Origin: Bacteroidales bacterium UBA6851
GTDB taxonomy: Bacteria; Bacteroidota; Bacteroidia; Bacteroidales; UBA932
Assembly: GCA_002451795.1 (NCBI GenBank)
Contig: DKDJ01000011.1
Coordinates: 62,001-126,000, forward strand
Direction: 5' to 3'
Length of the DNA: 64,000 nt
In this document: piece by piece, positions 44,303-53,121 of the stretch
Numbering within the stretch: position 1 is the first letter of the stretch
Layout: every line of letters begins with the position of its first letter
Notes under the pieces: generated by a model
Seen by the model: only the letters and a program-made list of their open reading frames with translations
Told to the model about the DNA's origin: nothing
Databases searched by the model: none
Translations under genes and position numbers: made by a program

Positions 44303-45783
44303 GGAAAATCAGAATTGTCCTTGCCGCCGTATTCGTGGTCGGAATAACCCTTCTGCTGTGCGGAATTGGAGGTCAGTGGTGGGGATGGATGGCTAAACTT
44401 CAGTTTCTGCCGTCTTGTATGGCCCTTAATCTTGTGGCAGTAGTTTCGATTCTACTGCTTACTTTCGTCTTCGGTCGCCTTTATTGCTCTGTTATATGCC
44501 CTTTAGGCGTATTTCAAGATGTGGTTATCGCCCTAAGACGATTTGCTGATAAAGTCTCCCTCAAGAGACGTGCCTCCAAGATGAAGAAGATGAAGGCTAA
44601 AGGTCAGAATCCGGCCTCTGTGGGAAAGGTTCATACGTGCAGTTTCTCATATAGAAAGGAGAACCGGCTTGTTAGGGCTTTCTTCTTGGTTCTCGCTTTA
44701 GTAGGTGTCATTACCAGCTTGCAGTTCTTCCTTGTCCTTCTTGCACCATATAGCGCTTATGGTAGGATGGTTCACACTGTAGTGGGACTCTCCGAGGGGC
44801 AGAGTATTGCTCCGGCTCTTATTGTGACTTCTGCTGTGACTTTTGTGGTGGTGACAGTGTTGGCTTGGATGTACGGACGTGCATATTGCAATAATATATG
44901 CCCGGTTGGCACGGTTCTGAGTCTTGTATCAAGGTTCTCTTTGATGCGGCCTGTGATCGACGAGGGAAAGTGCATATCCTGCAAACGTTGTGTGAAAAAA
45001 TGCAAGTCTTCATGTATTGATGGGGATGCACATAAGGTGGACATGAGCCAGTGTGTAGTCTGCTTTGATTGTATTGATAACTGCGCCGAGGGTGCTATCC
45101 ATTATAAGTTTGTAGGCTTTAAAGGTTTGGGAAAGAATAGGCCTAAAGGGGCTGATGCTCCAGCGGATAAGTCGCGTAGGGCATTTTTGTCCACTGCTGC
45201 CGTGGTAGGGTCATCACTCGCCGTGCAGGCTCAGAATAAGCGTCTTGACGGAGGACTCGCTATCGTTGAGGACAAGCAGGTTCCAGAGCGTCGGGAGAGA
45301 ATTGTTCCTCCTGGAGCACAGGGGATCAGACATTTTTATGATAGGTGTACCGGATGCCAGTTGTGCGTAAGTAACTGCCCGAATGGTGTGCTTCGCCCGT
45401 CTACGGATCTTGAGCATTTCCTTCAGCCAATGATGGGCTACGAGAATGGATTCTGCCGCCCGGAGTGTACGGTGTGCAGCTCGATATGCCCCGCTGGTGC
45501 TATTCTTCCTGTGAAGAAGGAGGAAAAGCTTCTTGTCAAGATTGGCACTGCAAGGGTTAACCTGGATTTGTGTCTGGCTCATAAGGGAGAAGCAGGATGC
45601 GGGAACTGTGCCCGCCATTGTCCTTCTGGGGCTATCAGAATGGTGCGTGGTGAGGACGGCAAGCGTATGCCGGTGGTGAATGAGGAACAGTGTATCGGAT
45701 GCGGCGCATGCGAGTATCTGTGCCCAGCGAGACCGATAAGTGCAATTACCGTGGACGGAATATCCACTCATATTGTGAAATAG
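44296..45783 (+). CDS. Membrane polyferredoxin, NapH-NapG-like fusion
   Basis: 495 residues. The N-terminal half is a NapH/NosR-type membrane electron carrier: four or more helices with the paired motifs CSVICPLGVFQDV and CNNICPVGTVLSLV, then two ferredoxin clusters (CISCKRCVKKCKSSC, CVVCFDCIDNC). At residues 293-298 a twin-arginine-like SRRAFL is followed by a hydrophobic stretch, and then four more cysteine clusters resembling NapG (CTGCQLCVSNCPNG, CTVCSSICPAG, CGNCARHCPSG, CIGCGACEYLCP). It overlaps the preceding gene by 7 nt and sits 3 nt before a Tat-type Fe-S aldo/keto reductase. An electron path from quinol or a cytoplasmic donor to a periplasmic reductase is inferred. Confidence 0.82.
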   Translation: MLRKIRIVLAAVFVVGITLLLCGIGGQWWGWMAKLQFLPSCMALNLVAVVSILLLTFVFGRLYCSVICPLGVFQDVVIALRRFADKVSLKRRASKMKKMKAKGQNPASVGKVHTCSFSYRKENRLVRAFFLVLALVGVITSLQFFLVLLAPYSAYGRMVHTVVGLSEGQSIAPALIVTSAVTFVVVTVLAWMYGRAYCNNICPVGTVLSLVSRFSLMRPVIDEGKCISCKRCVKKCKSSCIDGDAHKVDMSQCVVCFDCIDNCAEGAIHYKFVGFKGLGKNRPKGADAPADKSRRAFLSTAAVVGSSLAVQAQNKRLDGGLAIVEDKQVPERRERIVPPGAQGIRHFYDRCTGCQLCVSNCPNGVLRPSTDLEHFLQPMMGYENGFCRPECTVCSSICPAGAILPVKKEEKLLVKIGTARVNLDLCLAHKGEAGCGNCARHCPSGAIRMVRGEDGKRMPVVNEEQCIGCGACEYLCPARPISAITVDGISTHIVK

Positions 45784-45786
45784 CGT

Positions 45787-47118
45787 ATGGACAGAAGAGA
45801 ATTTTTGAAGAAAGCCGGACTCGGTGCAGCTGTTCTTGGAATGGGCGCTTGTGCTCCGCGCGTACTGAAAGACGAGGACGACAAGAGTGAGACTGTTCCT
45901 GATGGAAAAGTTGTCAGCCATTATGATGGAGTGGGGCTGCTTGGATATGGATGTATGCGGTGGCCAGTGGTGAAAGGCGAAGCTGGACGTTCTCATATTG
46001 ATCAGGACGAGGTTAATGCTCTGGTGGACTACGCTTTGGAGCATGGTGTCAATTATTTTGACACGTCACCAGTGTACCTTGAAGGTGATAGCGAGAGGGC
46101 GACTGCTCAGGCGTTGAACTGGCATCCGCGCAGTGAGTGGCTTCTTGCAACCAAACTTTCCAACTTCTCGGATTTTAGTTATGACAATTCCGTGAAGATG
46201 TATCGCAAGTCGCTTGAAATCTTCAATACGGATCACGTTGATTATTATCTCCTTCACGCCTTGAGCGGTGGGGATGACTTCAGAAGAAGGTTTGGCGATA
46301 CCGGCATTATGGATTTTCTCCTTAAGGAAAGGGATGCGGGGCATATCCACAATCTTGGGTTTTCGTTTCATGGTCCGGAGAGCGGATTCAATGAACTGAT
46401 GGCCCTTCATGAGAAATATCATTGGGATTTCGTCCAGATACAGATGAATTACGTGGACTGGACTCATGCTGGAAAAGGGAACGCTAGCGCGAAATTTCTT
46501 TATAATGAGTTGGACAGCAGAGAGATACCTATTATTATCATGGAGCCGCTTCGTGGAGGGAGGCTCGCTGATCTTCCTGCTGCGCTTTCGGACGAATTGA
46601 AGGCCCGTGACCCACAGAGTTCTCTTGCTTCATGGGCGTTCAGATTTGTCGGGAGTTTCCCTCGTGTCAAATGCGTGCTGAGCGGTATGACATATATGAA
46701 TCATCTTCAAGACAACCTGTCCACGTTCATCGGTTTTAAACCGCTCGACGAAGAAGAAAAGGAATTTCTTGAAATTACTGCAGAGAAGATGGAAAATTAC
46801 CCGCTTGTGCGCTGCACCGGGTGTCAGTATTGTATGCCTTGCCCGTATGGAATCAATATTCCAGCCATTTTTAAGTTCTATAATGATAATGTCAATGCCG
46901 GAACGTATGTGGTGAGCAAGGAACAACAGGGGTATGCAAGAACTCGCCGCAAGTATCTTCTTGCGTATGATAAGGCTATCCCTAGTGTGCGGCAGGCCGA
47001 CCACTGCATTTCCTGTGGCCGTTGCGTTCCTGCCTGCCCTCAGAAGATAGCCATCCCGAGGGAACTCAGGCGCATTGACAACTATATTGAGACACTTAAG
47101 AGAGAAGACTTTCAGTAA
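45787..47118 (+). CDS. Tat-type lipoprotein aldo/keto reductase with C-terminal 4Fe-4S domain
   Basis: 443 residues. The N-terminus MDRREFLKKAGLGAAVLG is a twin-arginine signal and ends in GMGAC, a possible lipobox. The aldo/keto reductase barrel keeps its tetrad: Asp and Tyr in NYFDTSPVY, Lys in LATKLSNF and His in YYLLHAL. After about residue 335 come two ferredoxin-type cysteine groups, CTGCQYCMPCPYGI and CISCGRCVPACPQ. The Fe-S AKR subfamily is common in anaerobes, but its substrate is unknown. The Tat signal suggests export with cofactor bound, and the adjacent polyferredoxin is the likely electron partner. Confidence 0.87.
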   Translation: MDRREFLKKAGLGAAVLGMGACAPRVLKDEDDKSETVPDGKVVSHYDGVGLLGYGCMRWPVVKGEAGRSHIDQDEVNALVDYALEHGVNYFDTSPVYLEGDSERATAQALNWHPRSEWLLATKLSNFSDFSYDNSVKMYRKSLEIFNTDHVDYYLLHALSGGDDFRRRFGDTGIMDFLLKERDAGHIHNLGFSFHGPESGFNELMALHEKYHWDFVQIQMNYVDWTHAGKGNASAKFLYNELDSREIPIIIMEPLRGGRLADLPAALSDELKARDPQSSLASWAFRFVGSFPRVKCVLSGMTYMNHLQDNLSTFIGFKPLDEEEKEFLEITAEKMENYPLVRCTGCQYCMPCPYGINIPAIFKFYNDNVNAGTYVVSKEQQGYARTRRKYLLAYDKAIPSVRQADHCISCGRCVPACPQKIAIPRELRRIDNYIETLKREDFQ

Positions 47119-47121
47119 GGC

Positions 47122-48144
47122 ATGTCGAAGTACGTCTACAATCCGGATACATTGATGTATGAGGTAAAGAAAGAAAAGAAACACCTCAAGCGTCTATATT
47201 TAGTACTGCTTGTCGCAGCGCTACCGGGTGTAGTGTATTTCTATTTCTGGCTATACGTATCGGTCTTTAAGTTTGAACTTCCAAAGACTTCTTACCTCAA
47301 GCGGAAACATGCTGCATGGGAAGCACAGATGGATATCCTTGATAGGCAGATGGACCTGTACGAGCAGACCCTTGCTGGTATTGAGCAGAGAGACGATGAT
47401 GTGTATCGTTCCATTTACGGACTTTCTCCTATCCCGGAGCCGGTCAAGAATGCTGGTATAGGTGGAGCCAACCGGTATTCTGAGCTTGAAAGACTGGACG
47501 CCAATTCCAAGTTGAAGAAGTCTATATATCGACTGGATGCGCTCTCGAAACGCACCTATATCCGAAGCCGTGCCCTGGATGAAGTTTATGAAATGTCTCT
47601 CAATGAGGGAGATATGATTTCCTGTGTCCCGAACATGCCTCCTCTTATGACTACAAAGGGCAATTTCCGGCTTTCCAGTTCGTTCGGCCTACGCGTGGAC
47701 CCTGTGTATGGTGGCGCTGAACGTCATGGCGGACAGGATTTTGCCGCTGCTAATGGAACCCCTGTCTATGTGACTGGTGACGGTGTGGTGGAAAAGGTGT
47801 CATACCAGTTCAGAGGATATGGCAATGAAATACTGGTTGATCACGGATATGGATATAAGACCCGCTATGCGCACTTGAATACCATAGAGGTTACCCAAGG
47901 GATGAAAGTGTCTAGAGGGGAAAGGATTGGCTCGGTGGGCAATACAGGAAAATCTACCGGATATCATCTTCACTACGAGGTGATATATCGTGGAGAAAGG
48001 AAGAATCCGCTCAATTTTATGGATCTTGACATGCCGGCTACGGAATATGCCGCCATCATCAACAGGCAGGGGAGTGAGTCTTCTGTCGGGAAGCGCTCAA
48101 GTACCATGGATTTGCTGAGGAGGAGCAGAAAGAACGATGAATAG
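47122..48144 (+). CDS. Membrane-anchored M23 metallopeptidase
   Basis: 340 residues with one N-terminal transmembrane helix (about 28-50), a coiled-coil-prone stretch (about 65-160), and a LytM/M23 domain from about residue 195. The zinc ligands are present: H-x3-D in HGGQDF, and HLHYEV, with the DHGYGYKTRYAHL strand. It probably cuts peptidoglycan cross-bridges or acts in envelope growth. It overlaps the second M23 gene by 8 nt, and the three-gene set M23-M23-MerR recurs in Bacteroidetes. Confidence 0.9.
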   Translation: MSKYVYNPDTLMYEVKKEKKHLKRLYLVLLVAALPGVVYFYFWLYVSVFKFELPKTSYLKRKHAAWEAQMDILDRQMDLYEQTLAGIEQRDDDVYRSIYGLSPIPEPVKNAGIGGANRYSELERLDANSKLKKSIYRLDALSKRTYIRSRALDEVYEMSLNEGDMISCVPNMPPLMTTKGNFRLSSSFGLRVDPVYGGAERHGGQDFAAANGTPVYVTGDGVVEKVSYQFRGYGNEILVDHGYGYKTRYAHLNTIEVTQGMKVSRGERIGSVGNTGKSTGYHLHYEVIYRGERKNPLNFMDLDMPATEYAAIINRQGSESSVGKRSSTMDLLRRSRKNDE

Positions 48145-49087
48145 GAAGGTTTTTGAATATGATTCCGTGAGCCTCGGACTTGGAAAGGTCAAACGAAAGG
48201 TAGGAAAGACCTTGCTCTGGGTTCTGGTGTATGTCATGGTTACGGTGACCATGACTGTGCTTGCTTATGGTGTTTTCTCTATCTTCTTCCGGACGGATGT
48301 GGAGAAACAGCTTAGCCGTGAAATAAAGATGTACGAGCAGCTTTTTCCGTCGCTGGTTCCGGAGGAACGGAATGTGGGGGAGGCGATAGCGGCGCTCCAA
48401 TATAAGGATAACCGTATCTATGAGCAGGTTTTCCACTCTGAGGCCCCTGCGGCTGATCCTATGTCAGGCCTTGATATTTTCTTCGCGTCGGACACTATTC
48501 CCCAGATTGAACTGTATTCTTACACGTTGAATAAGTCGGACAGTCTGCTGTCAGTGTCTTCTAAGGTTGAGGAAGCATTCATGAAAATATTTGATGTGCT
48601 TTCGGACAGCCTTTCCGTAATACCTCCTATGACAATTCCTGTCAGTGACGTGACATATTCGCAGGTAGGAGCGTCTGTAGGGAAGAAGATGGATCCTTTC
48701 TACAAGGCGTATGTCTTTCATGAGGGGTTGGATATACTTGTCCCAAGAGGTAGCGATGTGCACGCCACAGGTGATGGTACGGTGCTTTCGGTTAAAAACT
48801 CCAAGAAATTCGGCCGCACTGTAGAGATCGAGCATGAAGGCGGGTACCGCACATCTTATTCCCATCTTGAAACTGTAAGCGTAAAGGCTGGTCAGAGGGT
48901 CGGCCGCGGAGATGTGATAGCTACTGTGGGTATGAGCGGAAAATCATTTGCACCTCATTTGCACTACGAACTTACGCATGATGGGCGTTTGCTGGATCCT
49001 GTTCATTATCTCTTTGCTTCTGTTACACCTGCGGATTATGCTAATATGCTTTATATGGCTGTAAATACCATGCAATCAATGGATTAA
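48137..49087 (+). CDS. Membrane-anchored M23 metallopeptidase
   Basis: 316 residues: one transmembrane helix (about 26-50), a periplasmic region of about 120 residues, then an M23 domain with HEGLDILVPRGSDV (H-x3-D), EHEGGYRTSYSHLETV and HLHYELTHDG, so the zinc site looks intact. It is a diverged paralogue of the preceding peptidase, and the pair may work as a complex in cell-wall turnover. The MerR gene starts 3 nt after its stop. Confidence 0.9.
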   Translation: MNRKVFEYDSVSLGLGKVKRKVGKTLLWVLVYVMVTVTMTVLAYGVFSIFFRTDVEKQLSREIKMYEQLFPSLVPEERNVGEAIAALQYKDNRIYEQVFHSEAPAADPMSGLDIFFASDTIPQIELYSYTLNKSDSLLSVSSKVEEAFMKIFDVLSDSLSVIPPMTIPVSDVTYSQVGASVGKKMDPFYKAYVFHEGLDILVPRGSDVHATGDGTVLSVKNSKKFGRTVEIEHEGGYRTSYSHLETVSVKAGQRVGRGDVIATVGMSGKSFAPHLHYELTHDGRLLDPVHYLFASVTPADYANMLYMAVNTMQSMD

Positions 49088-49090
49088 GAT

Positions 49091-49411
49091 ATGGAAAAGC
49101 TTTATTACCCGATTGGAGACGTGGCGAAGATCCTTGGTGAGCAAGTATCGCTGGTAAGATTCTGGAATGAGAGTTATCCTGGACTGTTTTCATCCAAGCG
49201 CACACCTAAAGGGACTCGCATATATCTCCAGAAAGACGTGGAAACGTTTCGTCAGCTCCATTACCTTGTTAAAGACAAAGGGATGACGTTGGATGGTGCA
49301 GTGAGGCAGCTCCGCTCGGATAGAGCATCCGTGGATGCGAGAGTTAAGGCGATTGATAGCCTTAAGTCTATACGCGCTCAACTTTCAGATATCAAGAAGT
49401 CGCTCAAATGA
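49091..49411 (+). CDS. MerR-family transcriptional regulator
   Basis: 106 residues. The winged-helix DNA-binding domain starts YYPIGDVAKILGEQVSLVRF and contains GTRIYLQKDVETFRQLHYLV; a short C-terminal coiled coil follows. There is no cysteine set for a metal effector. It lies directly after the M23 pair, typical of Bacteroidetes, and may regulate envelope genes; its targets are not known. Confidence 0.88.
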   Translation: MEKLYYPIGDVAKILGEQVSLVRFWNESYPGLFSSKRTPKGTRIYLQKDVETFRQLHYLVKDKGMTLDGAVRQLRSDRASVDARVKAIDSLKSIRAQLSDIKKSLK

Positions 49412-49432
49412 TATGGATTCAAAAAAAATTCA

Positions 49433-49440
49433 TAACTTTG
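49433..49440 (+). promoter_or_regulatory. -7 promoter motif before the zinc-ribbon gene
   Basis: TAACTTTG matches TAnnTTTG, giving a leader of about 30 nt to the ATG at 49477. The -33 region has no clear TTG. Confidence 0.6.
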
Positions 49441-49476
49441 CGTTTTATATATCAAAGAATAAAATAAATAATAGAT

Positions 49477-50310
49477 ATGGCCACCATCAAGAAAATAGCA
49501 AACGTCCCGACTCCTATCGATGAGCGCGAGACATTCGTGTCCCTCCGCAAGAATTTCGCGGACAATGAGCAGCTTGCACAGGAGAAACTGAAGACCCTAT
49601 ACGAGCTTCAGAATACTGATATTGAGATTGACAAGCTCCTTCAACTCCGTGGTGAACTTCCAGAGGAAGTGTCCGCTCTTGAGGCTGAAGTGGAGTCTCT
49701 TAAGTCCAAGAAAGAGCGTCTGGAGCAGATGATTGAGGGTTACAATCAGGGAATAGAAAATGACAAGAAGCACATTGACGAGCTTGACAAAGAGATTGAG
49801 GAGTATCGCAAGAAACTTGAGAATATCTCTAATAGCCGGGAATATGATTCTGTAAACAAAGAGCTTGAGAATCAAGGACTTCTTCGCGCTATTTCAGAGA
49901 AGAACATTCGTGAGGCCCGTGAGACCATTGACGCTCGCCGTCAGGACATTGATCGCATCAATGACCGTATAGCTATTCGTGAGGCTGACCTTGAGGCTAA
50001 AAAAGAGGAGCTTGCTACCATTACAGAGTCTACTGCTCCTCAAGAGAAGGAACTTACAGCAAGACGTGAGGCATTCACTTCAAAGCTTGACGAGCGTACC
50101 CTAAGTGCGTACGAGCGTATCCGTAAGAGCACGCACAATCATCTCGCTGTGGTAAGCCTTTTCCCTAAGAACGATGATGGTACCTACGGAGATGCTTGTG
50201 GAGGCTGCTTCCACACCATTACACCTCAGAGACTGATTGATATTGCATCCGGGAAGAAGCTTGTCATCTGCGAGCATTGCGGACGCATTATTGTTAACCC
50301 AGAAATATAA
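49477..50310 (+). CDS. Coiled-coil protein with C4 zinc ribbon (CT398-like)
   Basis: 277 residues. Residues about 30-200 are a long charged coiled coil (LKTLYELQNTDIEIDKLLQL, then many heptads), and the C-terminus has a zinc ribbon with CGGC (in DACGGCFHTI) and CEHCGRI. This is the C4-type zinc-ribbon family (DUF164, HP0958/CT398), proposed to act as a chaperone or RNA-binding adaptor in other bacteria. No flagellar genes are here, so that role does not apply. dnaB follows 11 nt later. Confidence 0.85.
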   Translation: MATIKKIANVPTPIDERETFVSLRKNFADNEQLAQEKLKTLYELQNTDIEIDKLLQLRGELPEEVSALEAEVESLKSKKERLEQMIEGYNQGIENDKKHIDELDKEIEEYRKKLENISNSREYDSVNKELENQGLLRAISEKNIREARETIDARRQDIDRINDRIAIREADLEAKKEELATITESTAPQEKELTARREAFTSKLDERTLSAYERIRKSTHNHLAVVSLFPKNDDGTYGDACGGCFHTITPQRLIDIASGKKLVICEHCGRIIVNPEI

Positions 50311-50321
50311 TATTCAAGGAG

Positions 50322-51797
50322 ATGCCGTCCAAAAGACCTTCTTCTTCCAAGAAAAGCGAGACAGTCAATTTCGAGACTCTCGGTCAAGAGCTTGGCAACA
50401 AGCCGCCTCAGGCCACGGATGTGGAGGAGGCGGTTTTGGGTGCTATGTTGCTTGAGCCTGAGTGTGTTGACTTGGCGATGGAAGAGCTTGTTCCTTCCTG
50501 CTTCTATGATCCTAAGCATAGGATGATTTTTGAAGCCATGAGCTCACTGGTCACGGAACATACGTCCGTGGATATCATCACTGTCAGCAACAAGCTTAAG
50601 GAGAACGGAACTCTCGAGGATGTAGGAGGCCCCGTTGCGTTGGTCAATCTCTCGCAGCGTGTGGGCTCTGCGGCACATATTGAATATTATACCAAGATAC
50701 TCAAGCAGAAGACTATACAGAGAGATCTTATCTCTGCGTCATACACCATACTCAAGGAAGCCTATGATGACTCTATCAAGGTAGATGACCTCATAGATGG
50801 AGCACAAACAAAGATTTACAATGCCATTCAGAGCAACATCAGGAATGAGGTGCAGGATATAGGAAGTCTCATCAATGTTGCCATGAACGACATACAGCGC
50901 AAGCAGGACAGTAACGGACTTAATGGTGTGCCGTCTGGCTTTGTCAGTTTGGATACGGTTACCATGGGGTGGCAGCCGTCGGATCTCATCATTTTGGCTG
51001 CGCGCCCGTCTGTAGGAAAAACTGCATTCTCTCTCAACCTTGCTAGAAATGCTGCGGTGGATCATCACATGCCAGTGGCATTCTTCTCGCTGGAGATGGC
51101 TGCCATCCAGCTTGTGAACCGTCTTATTACATCCGAGTCTGGGCTTCATCCTGATAAAATTAAAGGTGGTGCTAAACTTGAAGACTACGAGTGGCAGCAG
51201 CTTGAGTATAAGCTCAAGGCTCTTTCTAAGGCACCTCTGTACATAGACGATACTCCAGGACTTCCGCTTATGGAATTCCGTACCAAGGCAAAGAGCCTTG
51301 TCAAGAACAAGGGCGTCAGACTTATTATCATAGACTACCTTCAGCTTATTCAAGGACCGGCTGAACTTCGAGGAATGCGTGAGCAGGAGGTCGCCGCCAT
51401 ATCAAGGACACTTAAGGCTACGGCCAAGGAATTGAATGTCCCGATAATAGCTTTGTCTCAGCTATCACGTCAGGCTGTAACGCGTCAGGGAGGCGGTGGA
51501 AAGCCGCAACTTTCGGACCTTAGAGAGTCAGGGTCTATTGAGCAGGATGCCGATATGGTGATTTTTATTCACCGTCCTGATTATGTGGGGCTCAGTGAAA
51601 ATGAGGGAGACAAGGAAAAGACGGAAATTATAATCGCCAAGCACAGAAATGGTGAAACCATGGATATTTCCATGAGATTTAAGGGCGAGCAGCTCAAGTT
51701 TGTCGAACTTGACGATGCTCTTGATGTGAAGGCCACATCCATGGAATCTGCTATGAATAATGCCGTTCCTGACGAAGATGAATGGAGCCGCTTATGA
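50322..51797 (+). CDS. dnaB: Replicative DNA helicase DnaB
   Basis: 491 residues. The N-terminal domain (about 28-130) has PPQATDVEEAVLGAMLLEP; the RecA-like motor has Walker A ARPSVGKTAFSLNLARN, LIIIDYLQLIQGP, and the DLRESGSIEQDADMVIFIHR arginine-finger region. It unwinds DNA at the fork. No intein is seen in the Walker or other motifs. The rseC start overlaps its stop (ATGA). Confidence 0.97.
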   Translation: MPSKRPSSSKKSETVNFETLGQELGNKPPQATDVEEAVLGAMLLEPECVDLAMEELVPSCFYDPKHRMIFEAMSSLVTEHTSVDIITVSNKLKENGTLEDVGGPVALVNLSQRVGSAAHIEYYTKILKQKTIQRDLISASYTILKEAYDDSIKVDDLIDGAQTKIYNAIQSNIRNEVQDIGSLINVAMNDIQRKQDSNGLNGVPSGFVSLDTVTMGWQPSDLIILAARPSVGKTAFSLNLARNAAVDHHMPVAFFSLEMAAIQLVNRLITSESGLHPDKIKGGAKLEDYEWQQLEYKLKALSKAPLYIDDTPGLPLMEFRTKAKSLVKNKGVRLIIIDYLQLIQGPAELRGMREQEVAAISRTLKATAKELNVPIIALSQLSRQAVTRQGGGGKPQLSDLRESGSIEQDADMVIFIHRPDYVGLSENEGDKEKTEIIIAKHRNGETMDISMRFKGEQLKFVELDDALDVKATSMESAMNNAVPDEDEWSRL

Positions 51798-52219
51798 GAA
51801 AGCACAGTCAAGATAGTATTTCCCACCGCGGACGTGTGGTGGAGGTTACGCCTGAGTTTACCTCTGTGGAGATAATCTCAGAGTCTGCTTGTGCATCGTG
51901 TCATGCCAGATCACTCTGCGGACTTGGTGAGGCCAAGACTAAGCTTGTCCAGATTCCCACCTCCGCATATCTCAACATATCGGAAGGAGATGAGGTGGAT
52001 GTCGTCCTAAGTGCTTCCATGGGTCATAAGGCCGTCTGGATAGCTTATGTGATTCCTTTTGTTATACTTATAGCAGTGCTTCTTATCTTATCTGGATGCG
52101 GATTCTCCGAGCTGGTGAGTGGATTAGCTGCGATTGCCTGCGTGCTCCTGTACTATGTTGTAGTGTGGTTTATGCGTGGGAAGTTGAAAAACGAATATAT
52201 TTTTAACATTAAAAAATAA
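51794..52219 (+). CDS. rseC: RseC/MucC-like SoxR-reducing-system protein
   Basis: 141 residues from the ATG at 51794, which overlaps the dnaB stop. It has a short cytoplasmic part with ESACASCHARSLCGLGE, a cysteine cluster typical of RseC, and two hydrophobic helices (WIAYVIPFVILIAVLLIL and one more). RseC proteins are linked to Rnf complexes. It is immediately followed by rnfB with a TAATG overlap. Confidence 0.85.
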   Translation: MRKHSQDSISHRGRVVEVTPEFTSVEIISESACASCHARSLCGLGEAKTKLVQIPTSAYLNISEGDEVDVVLSASMGHKAVWIAYVIPFVILIAVLLILSGCGFSELVSGLAAIACVLLYYVVVWFMRGKLKNEYIFNIKK

Positions 52220-53121
52220 TGACAAACACTGTAATTCTGACTGTCGTGATTCTTACCGTGCTTGGACTTGTGCTTGCACTCATACTCTTTTGGGTGGCCA
52301 AGAAGTTCAAGGTGGAGGAGGATCCCCGTATCGACGAAGTGGAGAAGGTGATGCCAGGAGCCAACTGCGGCGGTTGCGGATTTGCCGGCTGTCGCGCGTT
52401 TGCGGATGCTGCCGTCAAGGCTGGCAATCTTGATCATCAGTTCTGCCCGGTGGGCGGTAATGAGACCATGAAGAAAGTGGCGTCCATACTTGGTATTGAA
52501 GTGGCGGAAAAGGCTCCTCAGGTGGCCGTTGTCCGCTGCAACGGAACTTGTGAAAACAGGCCTCGTGTCAATGTCTATGACGGCGTTCAGTCCTGTAAGG
52601 TGAAGTCAGCTCTATACAGTGGAGACACTCTCTGCTCATTCGGCTGTGTCGGCTGTGGTGACTGTACGACTGTCTGCGCGTTTGGAGCCATATCTATGAA
52701 TCCTCTAACTGGGCTGCCTGTGGTGGATGAGACCAAGTGTACCGCTTGTGGAGCATGTGCCAAAGCCTGTCCTAAAGGCGTCATAGAGCTTCGCAACGTG
52801 GGTACTACCCTTAAGAATAACCGAAGGGTATATGTCAGCTGCATCAATAAGGACAAGGGCGGCGTGGCACGCAAGGCTTGCACTGCTGCCTGCATCGGCT
52901 GTGGCAAGTGTGCCAAGGTGTGCAAGTTCGATGCTATCACCATTGAGAATAATGTTGCCTATATCGACTACACCAAGTGCAAAGCCTGTGGGCAGTGCTA
53001 TTTTGAGTGTCCGACAGGTGCAATCCATGTGGTGAACTTTACCCCTAAGAAAGTGGAACCGAAACCGGCACCTGCTCCAGTAGCAGCTCCGGTAGAGAAA
53101 AAGGAGGCTTCCAATGAATAA
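52219..53121 (+). CDS. rnfB: Electron transport complex subunit RnfB
   Basis: 300 residues: one N-terminal membrane helix (about 5-27), the [4Fe-4S] four-cysteine motif in NCGGCGFAGCRAFADA ending with a later Cys, then several ferredoxin-type clusters (CFGCVGCGDCTTVCAFG-like, CTACGACAKACPKG, CIGCGKCAKVCKFDA, CKACGQCYFECPTG) and a Pro/Ala-rich tail. It takes electrons from ferredoxin into the Rnf complex, which pumps Na+ or H+ while reducing NAD+. It heads rnfBCDGEA, with 8-nt overlap to rnfC. Confidence 0.95.
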   Translation: MTNTVILTVVILTVLGLVLALILFWVAKKFKVEEDPRIDEVEKVMPGANCGGCGFAGCRAFADAAVKAGNLDHQFCPVGGNETMKKVASILGIEVAEKAPQVAVVRCNGTCENRPRVNVYDGVQSCKVKSALYSGDTLCSFGCVGCGDCTTVCAFGAISMNPLTGLPVVDETKCTACGACAKACPKGVIELRNVGTTLKNNRRVYVSCINKDKGGVARKACTAACIGCGKCAKVCKFDAITIENNVAYIDYTKCKACGQCYFECPTGAIHVVNFTPKKVEPKPAPAPVAAPVEKKEASNE

